Shown: positions 6,927 through 15,733 of the stretch, piece after piece | Layout of the letters: every line of letters begins with the position of its first letter | Position numbering within the stretch: the stretch's first letter is position 1 | Translations under genes and position numbers: made by a program | Assembly (NCBI RefSeq): GCF_003259365.1 | Contig: NZ_QLLY01000014.1 | Span: 66,199 to 130,198 of the forward strand | Source of the DNA: Streptomyces sp. PsTaAH-137 | Lineage (GTDB): Bacteria; Actinomycetota; Actinomycetes; Streptomycetales; Streptomycetaceae | DNA: 64,000 nt | Reading direction: 5' to 3' | Notes under the pieces: generated by a model | Seen by the model: only the letters and a program-made list of their open reading frames with translations | Database searches by the model: none | Told to the model about the DNA's origin: nothing

Positions 6927-8339
6927 TCACCGCCACCGGCCGATCTCGACGTTCTCCAGAACCCCCAGCGCGTCCGGCACCAGGACCGCCGCCGAGTAGT
7001 ACGTGGTCACCAGGTACGAGATGATCGCCTGCTCGCTGATGCCCATGAACCGCACCGACAGGCTCGGCTCGATCTCGTCCGGGATGCCGGACTGCCGCAG
7101 CCCGACGACGCCCTGCTCCTCCAGGCCCGTACGCATACAGATGATGGACGTGGTGCGCGCGTCACTGATCGGGATCTTCCCGCACGGGTAGATCGGCACC
7201 CCGCGCCAGGTCGGGATGCGGTGGCCTCCGACGTCGATGCTCTCCGGGACCAGACCCCGCTTGTTGCACTCGCGGCCGAACGCGGCGATCGCCTTGGGGT
7301 GCGCGAGGAACACCTTGGAGCCGCGCCGCCTGCTGAGCAGCTCGTCCATGTCGTCGGGGCTGGGCACGCCGTCGTGCGGTTGCAGCCGCTGGTCGTACTC
7401 GCAGTTGTTGAGCAGGCCGAACTCGCGGTTGTTGACCAGCTCGTGCTCCTGGCGCTCCTTCAACGCCTCCACGGTCAGCCGGAGCTGGTGCTCCGTCTGG
7501 TTCATCGGCTGGTTGTAGAGGTCGGCCACGCGCGTGTGGATGCGCAGAACGGTCTGGGCGACGCTCAGTTCGTACTCGCGCGGCGCCGCGTCGTAGTCGA
7601 CGAACGTGCCCGGCAGGACGGCCTCGCCGACATGGCCGGCCGAGAGGTCGATCTCCTTCTCCCCGTAGTGGTTCGACCGCTGCTCCGGCACGGCGCGCAG
7701 CTGCTGGAGGTGGTCCCGCAGTGTCTCCGAACGCTCGGCGACCTGCTCCAGGTCGCGGCGCGGCAGGACCAGGACGGTGCACGCGGTGGCCGCGCGTGCC
7801 GTGTACTCCCAGATGCCCTCGTCGTCGAGGAGCGCCTGCTCCCCGAAGTACGCGCCGTCGGCGAGGACGCCGAGCACCGCGTCGTCGCCGTACGGGCCCG
7901 TGCCGACCTTCTCCACGCGGCCGTGCGCGAGCAGGAACACCTCGTCCGCCTGGCTGCCGAACGAGGCGAGCACGTCGCCGGCCGCGAACTCCCGCTGCGC
8001 GCACCGCTGAGCCAGCTCGTTGAGGACATCGGCGTCCTCGAAGTCGCGCAGCGCGGGCAGCTCCCCCAGCTCGGCGGGGATGACCCGGACGTCGTCCCCG
8101 GTCTTCACGAAGGTGATCCGCCCGTCACCCACCGAGTAGCTCAACCTGCGGTTCACCCGGTACGTACCGCCCTGGACGTCCACCCACGGCAGTGTCCGCA
8201 GCAGCCAGCGGGAGCTGATCTCCTGCATCTGCGGGGCGGACTTGGTGGTGGTGGCCAGATTCCGCGCGGCGGATGTGCCGAGGCTCTTCTGTCCCCCCGA
8301 GCCCGCCTGGTCCGCACGGACCTCTTCGCCTACCGACAT
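6927..8339 (-). CDS. Family 2B encapsulin nanocompartment shell protein
   Basis: 470 residues from an ATG with GGGAGGG upstream. The N-terminal arm (to about 95) and the C-terminal two thirds (about 220-470) have the HK97-like shell pattern of family 2 encapsulins. Between them sits a cyclic-nucleotide-binding domain (about 97-205) with a phosphate-binding cassette YFGEQALLDDEG...YTARAAT; Arg182 occupies the cyclic-phosphate position. The protein belongs with EshA of S. griseus, described as a large multimeric cyclic-nucleotide-binding protein affecting growth and antibiotic production. The shell should assemble into a cytoplasmic icosahedral compartment enclosing the downstream prenyl synthase. 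No cyclase gene is adjacent. Confidence 0.93.
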   Translation of the reverse strand: MSVGEEVRADQAGSGGQKSLGTSAARNLATTTKSAPQMQEISSRWLLRTLPWVDVQGGTYRVNRRLSYSVGDGRITFVKTGDDVRVIPAELGELPALRDFEDADVLNELAQRCAQREFAAGDVLASFGSQADEVFLLAHGRVEKVGTGPYGDDAVLGVLADGAYFGEQALLDDEGIWEYTARAATACTVLVLPRRDLEQVAERSETLRDHLQQLRAVPEQRSNHYGEKEIDLSAGHVGEAVLPGTFVDYDAAPREYELSVAQTVLRIHTRVADLYNQPMNQTEHQLRLTVEALKERQEHELVNNREFGLLNNCEYDQRLQPHDGVPSPDDMDELLSRRRGSKVFLAHPKAIAAFGRECNKRGLVPESIDVGGHRIPTWRGVPIYPCGKIPISDARTTSIICMRTGLEEQGVVGLRQSGIPDEIEPSLSVRFMGISEQAIISYLVTTYYSAAVLVPDALGVLENVEIGRWR

Positions 8340-8579
8340 GACTTTGCCCTCCCGATCATGAACCGACCTGCGGGTGAAAGCCTTCCAGCACGGTGAGTGG
8401 CGACGCCATTACACGAATGAGGGGGAATGGATCCGCCCGACACGGGGCATGGGCGGCGCGTTTCGCACACCACGTTGCTCCGTACCGTCGATTTCCGGAA
8501 CTCGAAGATCCCGGTGGGCGTTGATCGGGTAACGGCTTCCCATACGACTTCGGCAGAACCCGACAGAAGAGGTGACCCC

Positions 8580-8813
8580 ATGGCGGGCTTCCTGGACAAG
8601 GCCAAGGAACAGGCGCAGCGCGGGCTGACGCAGGGCAAGCAGAAACTGGACGAGGTGCAGGCGCAGCGTGCGGGCGGCGACCTGCTGAAGAAGCTGGGCG
8701 CCGCGTACTACGCGGAGCGCTCGGGCACCGGCAGCCCCGAGGCCACGCAGACGGCGCTGCGCGCGCTGGAGGCGCACATCGCGACGAACGGGGACGGGTT
8801 CCTGCACAGCTGA
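8580..8813 (+). CDS. Small helical hypothetical protein (77 aa)
   Basis: The ATG at 8580 is preceded by AGAAGAGGTGACCCC. The N-terminal half is a charged, Gln-rich amphipathic helix (MAGFLDKAKEQAQRGLTQGK), and the middle is AAYYAERSG. There is no signal peptide or membrane segment. I do not recognise a named family; similar small proteins are common in streptomycetes. It is divergent from the encapsulin operon across 240 bp in which I saw no clear operator. A role linked to the compartment is only a positional guess. Confidence 0.7.
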   Translation: MAGFLDKAKEQAQRGLTQGKQKLDEVQAQRAGGDLLKKLGAAYYAERSGTGSPEATQTALRALEAHIATNGDGFLHS

Positions 8814-8958
8814 CCTCGGCTCCGAGCGGAGCACACCGCTGTCCGGAACGGCTCGCACGGAATACGAACGAGTAGTACGGGCCGGGCTGTTCCGGGTAAA
8901 AGCAGCGGTAGGAGACGGCTCGCGGGAGGCGGCCGTCGACCCCGCGAAGGAGTCGGTC

Positions 8959-9549
8959 ATGGCCCCACCCATGTCCGCGGCCAGTTTTCTCGCTGCCTTG
9001 AAGGACGAAGGCCTGACAGTGGTCGAAGTCGGCGACTGGCGGCATCACAACCGCAACAGCAAAGGCGCCTGGGGCCCGGTGAACGGGGTGATGATCCATC
9101 ACACCGTCACCGAGGGCAGCTCGGCGACGGTCCGGATCTGCCGCGACGGGCACACGGACCTGCCGGGTCCGCTGTGTCACGGCGTGATCACCAAGGACGG
9201 CCGCGTCCATCTGGTGGGCTACGGCCGGGCGAACCACGCGGGGCTCGGCGACGACGACGTGCTGCGCGCGGTGATCGCGGAGAAAGCGCTCCCGCACGAC
9301 AACGAGGCGAACACGGACGGCAACAGCCGCTTCTACGGCTTCGAGTGCGAGAACCTCGGCGACGGCGAGGACCCGTGGCCGGACGCCCAGCTGGTGGCGA
9401 TCGAGAAGGCGGCCGCGGCGCTCTGCCGCCACCACGGCTGGACGGAGCGGTCCGTCATCGGCCACCTGGAGTGGCAGCCGGGGAAGGTCGACCCGAAGGG
9501 CTTCACGATGGCCTGGTTGCGCGGGCGCGTCCGGGACCGTCTGAAGTAG
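8959..9549 (+). CDS. N-acetylmuramoyl-L-alanine amidase (amidase_2/PGRP type)
   Basis: 196 residues, ATG with GAAGGAG upstream. Zinc-amidase motifs are visible: MIHHTVTEG (H47/H48), NHAGLGDD, and the late IGHLEWQPGKVDPKG with the second zinc ligand and the catalytic Lys region. It should cleave the bond between muramic acid and the peptide stem. No signal peptide or cell-wall binding domain is present, so it acts in the cytoplasm or is released by lysis; a phage-derived or recycling role is possible. Confidence 0.88.
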   Translation: MAPPMSAASFLAALKDEGLTVVEVGDWRHHNRNSKGAWGPVNGVMIHHTVTEGSSATVRICRDGHTDLPGPLCHGVITKDGRVHLVGYGRANHAGLGDDDVLRAVIAEKALPHDNEANTDGNSRFYGFECENLGDGEDPWPDAQLVAIEKAAAALCRHHGWTERSVIGHLEWQPGKVDPKGFTMAWLRGRVRDRLK

Positions 9550-9596
9550 ACCGCGGGCAGGCCACGAGCGGGCCGCAGCGGCGGGCACCCGGACAC

Positions 9597-10511
9597 ATGT
9601 CCGACAATGGCCGGGTGCCCCGCCCGCTCCCCGCCGACCTGAGCCCGCGACTGCCGTCACCTCTGACGGAGATCGACGACGATCGCTTCGCCCGCCACGG
9701 CGTACGGGTCCTCCTCAAGCGGGACGACCTGATCCACCCGGATCTGATCGGCAACAAGTGGCGCAAACTCGCCTCGAACCTGGAGGCGGCGGGAGACCGC
9801 CCGCTCGTCACGTTCGGCGGCGCCTACTCCAACCATCTGCGGGCCACGGCCGCGGCCGGCCGTCTGCTGGGCATCCCCACGACCGGCATCGTCCGCGGCG
9901 ACGAGCTGGCCGGGCGGCCCCTCAACCCGTCCCTGACCCGCTGCGCCGAGGACGGCATGCGGCTGCGTTTCGTCGACAGATCGACGTATCGGCGCAAGGA
10001 CGATCCGGCCACGCTCACCGCACTCCTCGAAGCGGCCGACGCCCAGGACGCGTACGTGGTCCCCGAGGGTGGCAGCAACGCTCTCGCCGTCCGGGGCTGC
10101 GTGGCCCTGGGCCGGGAACTGCGCGGCCGGGCCGATGTCGTCGCCGTCCCCTGCGGCACCGGCGGCACCCTGGCGGGGCTCGCCGCGGGCCTCTCCGGCG
10201 ACCAGCGCGCCCTCGGTGTCGCGGTCCTCAAGGGCGGCTTCCTCACCGCCGAGGTCCGCGCCCTCCAGGAGGCCGCGTTCGGCGGTGTCCGTGGCGACTG
10301 GCAGGTCGCGGACGGCTTCCATTTCGGCGGCTACGCGCGCGTGCCCGCCGAGCTGAGAGCGTTCGCCGACGACTTCGGGCAGCGGCACGGGCTCGCCGTG
10401 GAGCACCTGTACGTCGCCAAGATGCTCCACGCCCTCGTCGAACTCGCCCGGAGCGGCGCGTTCCCGGCCGGCACGACGATCGCCGCGGTCGTCACGGGCA
10501 CACCTCATTAG
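9597..10511 (+). CDS. PLP-dependent ACC deaminase / D-cysteine desulfhydrase-like enzyme
   Basis: 304 residues. Fold-type II PLP enzyme: the Schiff-base lysine is K54 in LIGNKWRKLASNL, followed by TFGGAYSNHLRATAAA, and the glycine-rich phosphate-binding loop is VPCGTGGTLAGLAAG. Family members deaminate 1-aminocyclopropane-1-carboxylate or desulfurate D-cysteine; sequence alone does not separate these. The ATG at 9597 is taken, with a GTG at 9615 as the alternative. It may be co-transcribed with the amidase 47 bp upstream. Confidence 0.85.
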   Translation: MSDNGRVPRPLPADLSPRLPSPLTEIDDDRFARHGVRVLLKRDDLIHPDLIGNKWRKLASNLEAAGDRPLVTFGGAYSNHLRATAAAGRLLGIPTTGIVRGDELAGRPLNPSLTRCAEDGMRLRFVDRSTYRRKDDPATLTALLEAADAQDAYVVPEGGSNALAVRGCVALGRELRGRADVVAVPCGTGGTLAGLAAGLSGDQRALGVAVLKGGFLTAEVRALQEAAFGGVRGDWQVADGFHFGGYARVPAELRAFADDFGQRHGLAVEHLYVAKMLHALVELARSGAFPAGTTIAAVVTGTPH

Positions 10512-10535
10512 GGCCTTCAGCCGCCCCCGGTCCGC

Positions 10536-12134
10536 TCAGTCGTCGACCTCCCGGTAGGCTGCGGCCTCCTCCAGGTCCAGCTTGCGCAGCAGCGTCCGCA
10601 TCATCTCGTCGTCGATGCGCCGCTCGTCACGCAGCCGCACGAACACCTCCCGCTCGGCCGCGATCGCCTCTCGCGCGAGCCGCCGGTAGGTGTCGTCCGC
10701 GGACTCCCCGGTCACCGGGTTGGGCTGGCCGAGCCGCTCCCACACGGAGTTCCGCCGCCGCTCCAGAACGGTGTGCAGACGGTCCTGGAGGGCCTGTGGC
10801 AGGCAGTTGCGCTCGTCGCTCATCAGGGCGTCCACCCGCTCCTCCGCGGCCGTCGACGCGGTGTTCTGCGCCTGCGCCTCGGCCAGCGTCTCGGCCTGTA
10901 CGTCCCGTCCCGGCAGCTTCAGCATCTTGATGAGCGGCGGCAGCGAGAGCCCCTGCACGACCAGCGTGCCGATCACTGTCGTGAACGTCAGGAAGAGCAC
11001 CAGGTTGCGGGCCGGGAAGTCCTCCCCGCTCTCCGTCACGAGCGGGATCGAGAACGCGATGGCCAGCGACACCACGCCCCGCATCCCGGCCCAGCTCACG
11101 ATCAGCGGTTTGCGCCAGTCCACGTCGTCCTCGCGCTCCCGCGCGCGCGGGAAGATCCACCACGGCAGGTAGGTCGCCGGATACGACCACACGAAGCGCA
11201 CCACGACCACGAGGACGAACACCCCGATCGCGTACCAGACGGCCTGCGCGACGCTGTACTCGCCGAGGCCGCCGAGGACCACGCGCAGTTGCAGTCCGAT
11301 CAGCGCGAAGACCGACGACTCCAGGATGAAGGCGACGACCTTCCACACCGCCGCTTCCTGGAGCCGCGTCTCGAAGTCGACCTGCCACGACCGGTGCCCC
11401 AGGTAGAGCGCGACGGTCACCACGGCGAGCACCCCGGACGCCCCCACCTGTTCGGCGGCGGCGTACGCGACGAAGGGGATGAGCAGGGAGAGCGTGTTCT
11501 GGAGCACCGCCTCCTTCAGGTGCGTGCGCAGCCAGTGCAGCGGCACCATCAGCAGCAGCCCGACGCCCACCCCGCCGACGGCCGCCACCAGGAACTCCCG
11601 GATGCCGCCCGCCCAGCTGGCCCCTTCGCCCACGGCGGCGGCGAGCGCCACCTTGTAGGCGGTGATCGCGGTCGCGTCGTTCACCAGGGACTCGCCCTGG
11701 AGGATGGTCGTGATCCGCGAGGGCAGCCCCACCCGCCGGGCGATGGCCGTGGCCGCCACGGCGTCGGGCGGCGCGATCACCGCCCCCAGGACGAGCGCGG
11801 CGGTCAGCGGCAGATCGGGGATCAGCTCGTACGCGAGCCAGCCCACGGCCACCGTGGCGAACAGGACGTACCCCACGGACAGCAGCGCCACGGGCCTGAT
11901 GTTGGCCCGCAGGTCGAGGTACGAGCTCTCCAGGGCCGCGGTGTGCAGCAGCGGCGGCAGGATCAGCGGGAGCACGATGTGCGGATCGAGCGCGTACTCG
12001 GGGATTCCGGGCACATAGGAGGCCGCGAGTCCGGCCGCGACCAGCAGCAGGGGCGCCGGAACCGGCGTCCTGCGCGCCGCCCCCGCCACCGCCGCACTCA
12101 CCGCGACCAGTCCCACCAGCGGCAATACGTCCAT
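10536..12134 (-). CDS. Na+/H+ antiporter, CPA1 family
   Basis: 532 residues with about 12 hydrophobic segments in the first 410. The CPA1 signature is seen in VIAPPDAVAATAIARRVG and LQGESLVNDATAI (transport Asp in LVND). A cytoplasmic C-terminal helical tail of about 120 residues follows (QAETLAEAQAQNTAS to the end), rich in Arg/Glu. It exchanges monovalent cations for protons and serves pH and sodium homeostasis. The ATG at 12134 is used, and 51 bp separate it from the divergent zinc-finger gene. Confidence 0.92.
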   Translation of the reverse strand: MDVLPLVGLVAVSAAVAGAARRTPVPAPLLLVAAGLAASYVPGIPEYALDPHIVLPLILPPLLHTAALESSYLDLRANIRPVALLSVGYVLFATVAVGWLAYELIPDLPLTAALVLGAVIAPPDAVAATAIARRVGLPSRITTILQGESLVNDATAITAYKVALAAAVGEGASWAGGIREFLVAAVGGVGVGLLLMVPLHWLRTHLKEAVLQNTLSLLIPFVAYAAAEQVGASGVLAVVTVALYLGHRSWQVDFETRLQEAAVWKVVAFILESSVFALIGLQLRVVLGGLGEYSVAQAVWYAIGVFVLVVVVRFVWSYPATYLPWWIFPRAREREDDVDWRKPLIVSWAGMRGVVSLAIAFSIPLVTESGEDFPARNLVLFLTFTTVIGTLVVQGLSLPPLIKMLKLPGRDVQAETLAEAQAQNTASTAAEERVDALMSDERNCLPQALQDRLHTVLERRRNSVWERLGQPNPVTGESADDTYRRLAREAIAAEREVFVRLRDERRIDDEMMRTLLRKLDLEEAAAYREVDD

Positions 12135-12185
12135 GCCCCGCCTTTCGCCCCACGTGATCACGCCACCCGTCGTAACCTGGCCATC

Positions 12186-12446
12186 ATGAACGAGTGCTCG
12201 CATGTCGACACGCTGCCGCACCCCGAACCGGCCCCTCTGAGCGAGACCTGCCTGGAGTGTCTGGCCGTCGGCAGTCACCCTGTGCAACTGCGGCTGTGTC
12301 TGGACTGCGGTCACGTCGGCTGCTGCGACTCCTCGCCCTACAAGCACGCCACGGAGCATTTCAAGGAGACCGGACATCCGGTGATGCGCACCTTCGAGCC
12401 TGGTGAGAGCTGGCGCTGGTGCTTCGTGGACACCGCCCTCGTCTGA
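12186..12446 (+). CDS. UBP-type zinc-finger protein
   Basis: 86 residues. The cysteine and histidine spacing is that of the ZnF-UBP fold: C4-x-H6, C22-x2-C25, C38-x2-C41-G-H, C46, then H54 and H58, ending W-R-W-C-F-V-D. In eukaryotes this fold binds the ubiquitin C-terminus; bacterial stand-alone versions are of unknown role. It is divergent from the antiporter gene, with which it may share regulation. Confidence 0.88.
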   Translation: MNECSHVDTLPHPEPAPLSETCLECLAVGSHPVQLRLCLDCGHVGCCDSSPYKHATEHFKETGHPVMRTFEPGESWRWCFVDTALV

Positions 12447-12462
12447 TCCACGACGGCATCGG

Positions 12463-12488
12463 GATTCGATCGGCGGGCACCTGGGTAC
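12463..12488 (+). promoter_or_regulatory. Candidate SigB/SigH-type promoter of rshA-sigH
   Basis: GATT (12463-12466), 16 nt, then GGGTAC (12483-12488), fitting the GNNT-N14-16-GGGTA pattern of the SigB-like sigma family. It lies about 215 bp upstream of the rshA start. The match is short and could be chance. The rest of 12447-12702 shows no gene. Confidence 0.35.
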
Positions 12489-12702
12489 GTCAACCCGGCG
12501 CCCCCTCTTTCCAATTGGGCCCGCACACCCTCTAGCCACTGTCCGTGCCCGTGGGCTTACTATGAGTGACAGCAATGGGCCGGGGGTCCCCGGGACAGGA
12601 AAGTCGGGCGCGCGGTAGCGTCACCGCAGATATATGTGGCGTGTCACCCGGGGGACGACACCTCCGGAGCCCGAAAGTGCTTGTACCACCTTGGAGGTGA
12701 GG

Positions 12703-13116
12703 GTGTCCCAGTTTGCAGGCGAGCCCGGGAATCAGGACTTCGTGGAAGTCCGGCTGCCGGCTGCGGGTGCCTACCTGTCGGTGCTGCGGACGGCCACGGC
12801 CGGCCTCGCGGCACGTTTGGACTTCACCCTCGACGAGATCGAGGACCTGCGCATCGCGGTCGACGAGGCCTGCGCGATCCTGCTCCAGCAGGCCGTCGCC
12901 GGCTCCGTCCTCAGCTGTGTGTTCCGTCTTGTGGACGACTCCCTGGAGGTGACGGTCTCCGCGCCGACCACCGACGGCCGGGCTCCTGAGCGCGACACCT
13001 TCGCGTGGACGGTGCTGTCGGCACTCGCGGGCCAGGTCGACTCCTCGGTGGCGGAGGACAAGACCGTTTCGATCAGCCTCTACAAGAAGCGCGGCGCGGG
13101 CCCCGGCCCGGCGTGA
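12703..13116 (+). CDS. rshA: Anti-sigma factor, RsbW-like (RshA/UshX/PrsH)
   Basis: 137 residues of the GHKL/HATPase anti-sigma type (FVEVRLPAAGAYLSVLR, then DFTLDEIEDLRIAVDEA with the N-box-like helix). The GTG at 12703 is preceded by GGAGG at 5 nt; longer in-frame starts at 12634 lack such a site. Its stop overlaps the sigma factor start (TGATG), so the two are made together. The partner should be SigH, which it holds inactive until an anti-anti-sigma or stress signal acts; no anti-anti-sigma gene is in the window. Confidence 0.88.
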   Translation: MSQFAGEPGNQDFVEVRLPAAGAYLSVLRTATAGLAARLDFTLDEIEDLRIAVDEACAILLQQAVAGSVLSCVFRLVDDSLEVTVSAPTTDGRAPERDTFAWTVLSALAGQVDSSVAEDKTVSISLYKKRGAGPGPA

Positions 13117-14144
13117 TGAACGGGGAAGGTCCGGTGCGGGACGACAAACGCGGCACACGGGATCTCCCGGCCGACGGCTCGGGCGGGACACGACGGCTGA
13201 CCACCGCCATTCCCGAACAGCAGGCCAGGCCACATCCGCAGGACCGGGCGGACTCGGTGACGAGTGCGCCACAGCAGGCAGCACCGACCACCGGGGCCGA
13301 CGTTCGCGGGGGTTCAGGGGGATCGGACGCGCGACGGGCGGGATTGATGAGCGACCACGAGCGACACGGCGAGCGGCAGAGCCGGCGCGAGCAGGACCGC
13401 AGTGGTGCACGCGCGATGTTCATCGAGCTGCGCACCCTGAAGGACGGCAGTACGGAGTACGCGGAGCTGCGCAATCAGCTCGTGCGCATGCATCTGCCGC
13501 TGGTCGAGCACCTGGCGCGCCGCTTCCGCAATCGCGGAGAGCCGCTGGACGACCTCACGCAGGTCGCGACGATCGGTCTGATCAAGTCGGTGGACCGGTT
13601 CGACCCGGAGCGCGGCGTGGAGTTCTCCACGTACGCGACCCCGACGGTCGTCGGCGAGATCAAGCGGCACTTCCGCGACAAGGGCTGGGCCGTGCGCGTC
13701 CCGCGCCGGCTGCAGGAGCTGCGGCTGGCCCTGACGACGGCGACGGCCGAGCTGTCCCAGATGCACGGCCGCTCCCCCACGGTCCACGAGCTGGCCGAGA
13801 AGCTGGCCATCTCCGAGGAGGAGGTCCTGGAAGGCCTGGAGTCGGCGAACGCGTACTCCACGCTGTCCCTGGACGTCCCCGACACGGACGACGAGTCCCC
13901 GGCGGTCGCCGACACCCTGGGCGCCGAGGACGAGGCGCTGGAGGGCGTCGAGTACCGCGAGTCCCTCAAGCCGCTCCTGGAGGACCTGCCGCCGCGCGAG
14001 AAGCGCATCCTGCTGCTGCGCTTCTTCGGGAACATGACGCAGTCGCAGATCGCCCAGGAGGTCGGCATCTCCCAGATGCACGTGTCGCGCCTCCTCGCGC
14101 GCACGCTCGCGCAGCTGCGGGAGCGGCTCCTCGTGGAGGAGTGA
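13116..14144 (+). CDS. sigH: RNA polymerase sigma factor SigH (SigB/SigF subfamily)
   Basis: 342 residues. A disordered N-terminal extension of about 95 residues precedes region 2 (MHLPLVEHLARRFRNRGEPL, then DLTQVATIGLIKSVDRFDPE), region 3 and region 4 (LPPREKRILLLRFFGNMTQS, QEVGISQMHVSRL). An internal ATG at 13347 (MSDHERHGE) would give a shorter form; S. coelicolor SigH is known to occur in several sizes. The start overlaps the rshA stop. It is a stress (osmotic/heat) and differentiation sigma factor by homology. A strong terminator follows. Confidence 0.9.
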   Translation: MNGEGPVRDDKRGTRDLPADGSGGTRRLTTAIPEQQARPHPQDRADSVTSAPQQAAPTTGADVRGGSGGSDARRAGLMSDHERHGERQSRREQDRSGARAMFIELRTLKDGSTEYAELRNQLVRMHLPLVEHLARRFRNRGEPLDDLTQVATIGLIKSVDRFDPERGVEFSTYATPTVVGEIKRHFRDKGWAVRVPRRLQELRLALTTATAELSQMHGRSPTVHELAEKLAISEEEVLEGLESANAYSTLSLDVPDTDDESPAVADTLGAEDEALEGVEYRESLKPLLEDLPPREKRILLLRFFGNMTQSQIAQEVGISQMHVSRLLARTLAQLRERLLVEE

Positions 14145-14163
14145 GCGCGTGCTCCCAGATGTA

Positions 14164-14202
14164 CGAAGGCGCCCGGTGCGATGTCCGCACCGGGCGCCTT
14201 CG
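14164..14202. terminator. Terminator between sigH and membrane protein gene
   Basis: Perfect 16-bp stem: CGAAGGCGCCCGGTGC (14164-14179) and its complement at 14187-14202, 7-nt loop. It sits between convergent gene ends and can serve both. Confidence 0.85.
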
Positions 14203-14219
14203 CGCGCGTAGAAGACCGG

Positions 14220-14672
14220 CTACTCGGATTCCTGGGTGCTGCCCGGTGTCCGGATGCCGAGCGCGCGGGTGGTCTCGCGGTTGACGAGCATCACCAGGGC
14301 CACCACCGCCACCACGCCGAGCACGATGCCGCCGGGGATGGCCATGCTGTCGGCCTGGAGCAGCGTGTAGGCGACGGGCAGGGCCATGATCTGGGTGATG
14401 ATCGCGGGGCCGCGGCTCCAGCTCTTGCGGGCCAGCAGGCCGCGGGCGGCGAGCAGCGGCAGCAGCGCGAGCACGATCAGCGTGATGCCGCCGGTGACGG
14501 CCTGCTCCGGATTGTCGGGATGTCCGGCGAGCCCGGCGACCAGCAGGTAGCCGCCGCCCGCGACGAGCGCGACTCCTTCGAGTCCGGCCAGGGCGGCGGC
14601 AGCGGTCAGCCTGCCCGGACGCGGGCCTTCGTCCGCGGCGGTCTCGGGCGCGGGATTCTGCTCTGAGGTCAC
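14220..14672 (-). CDS. Conserved four-helix membrane protein
   Basis: 150 residues, GTG start. An acidic N-terminal tail (about 24 residues) is followed by four predicted membrane segments (LAGLEGVALVAGGGYLLVA, AVTGGITLIVLALLPLLAA, IITQIMALPVAYTLL, GIVLGVVAVVALVML) and a short cytoplasmic end. No catalytic motif is visible and the function is unknown. The position between sigH and the lipid kinase is as I recall in other streptomycetes. Confidence 0.82.
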   Translation of the reverse strand: MTSEQNPAPETAADEGPRPGRLTAAAALAGLEGVALVAGGGYLLVAGLAGHPDNPEQAVTGGITLIVLALLPLLAARGLLARKSWSRGPAIITQIMALPVAYTLLQADSMAIPGGIVLGVVAVVALVMLVNRETTRALGIRTPGSTQESE

Positions 14673-14764
14673 CTTTGCAGAGTAGCCCCCGCCCGGGACG
14701 GCGTTCTTACCCGACTCCTACCTCGGTCTGGGCGCGATCAAGGCCGCTAGGTACGCTGCCTTGC

Positions 14765-15733
14765 ATGCGTGCACTTCTCGTGGTCAATCCGGCGGCAACC
14801 ACCACCAGCGCGCGCACGCGCGATGTGCTGATCCACGCCTTGGCGAGCGAGATGAAGCTCGAGGCCGTCACGACCGAGTACCGCGGCCACGCCCGCGACC
14901 TCGGCCGGCAGGCCGCGGAGAGCAAGGACATCGAGCTGGTCGTCGCCCTCGGCGGCGACGGCACGGTCAACGAGGTGGTGAACGGGCTGCTGCACGGCGG
15001 CCCCGACCTCGACCGGCTGCCGGGCCTCGCCGTCGTCCCCGGCGGCTCCACGAACGTCTTCGCCCGCGCCCTGGGGCTGCAGAACGAGCCCGTGGAGGCC
15101 ACCGGACAGCTCCTGGACGCCCTGCGGGAGGGCCGGCAGCGCACGGTGGGCCTGGGGCTCGCCGCGGGCACACCGGGCACGGAGGACGAGGCGGTGCCGT
15201 CGCGCTGGTTCACCTTCAGTGCGGGCCTCGGCTTCGACGCCGGAGTGGTCGGCCGGGTCGAGCAGCAGCGGGAGCGGGGCAAGCGTTCGACTCACGCACT
15301 GTATGTGCGACAGGTGGTGCGCCAGTTCCTCGGCGAGCAGGACCGCCGGCACGGCACGATCACGCTCGAACGGCCGGGCGAGGACCCGGTCACCGATCTT
15401 GTCGTCTCCATAGTCAGCAACACCTCGCCGTGGTCCTTCCTGGGCAACCGGCCGCTGTACCCGACACCCCAGGCGTCCTTCGACACCGGCCTTGACGTGC
15501 TCGGACTCAAGAAACTGTCGACTCCGGCGGTGACCCGCTACGGCACTCAGCTGCTGATGTCGACGCCCGACCGCGGGCCCCGTGGCAAGAACGCGGTCAC
15601 GCTTCACGACCTCACCGACTTCACCTTGCATTCGAAGGTGCCTCTGCCCCTTCAGATGGACGGTGACCACCTGGGGCTGCGTACGAGCGTGACGTTCACA
15701 GGCGTACGCCGTGCACTGCGTGTGATTGTGTGA
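14765..15733 (+). CDS. Diacylglycerol/lipid kinase family protein
   Basis: 322 residues with ATG at 14765. The DAGK catalytic domain is marked by LLVVNPAATTTSART, VVALGGDGTVNEVVNGLLHGG (the GGDGT nucleotide loop) and VVPGGSTNVFARALG. The C-terminal part is the beta-sandwich domain of YegS-type enzymes. It should phosphorylate a lipid acceptor such as diacylglycerol, linking it to phospholipid recycling. It is a soluble, membrane-associated enzyme with no signal peptide. Confidence 0.9.
   Translation: MRALLVVNPAATTTSARTRDVLIHALASEMKLEAVTTEYRGHARDLGRQAAESKDIELVVALGGDGTVNEVVNGLLHGGPDLDRLPGLAVVPGGSTNVFARALGLQNEPVEATGQLLDALREGRQRTVGLGLAAGTPGTEDEAVPSRWFTFSAGLGFDAGVVGRVEQQRERGKRSTHALYVRQVVRQFLGEQDRRHGTITLERPGEDPVTDLVVSIVSNTSPWSFLGNRPLYPTPQASFDTGLDVLGLKKLSTPAVTRYGTQLLMSTPDRGPRGKNAVTLHDLTDFTLHSKVPLPLQMDGDHLGLRTSVTFTGVRRALRVIV

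Noticed and set aside
12634..12702. Longer rshA starting at ATG 12634
   Set aside because: The GTG at 12703 has a well-placed GGAGG and matches the family N-terminus; the extra 23 residues are not coding-like.
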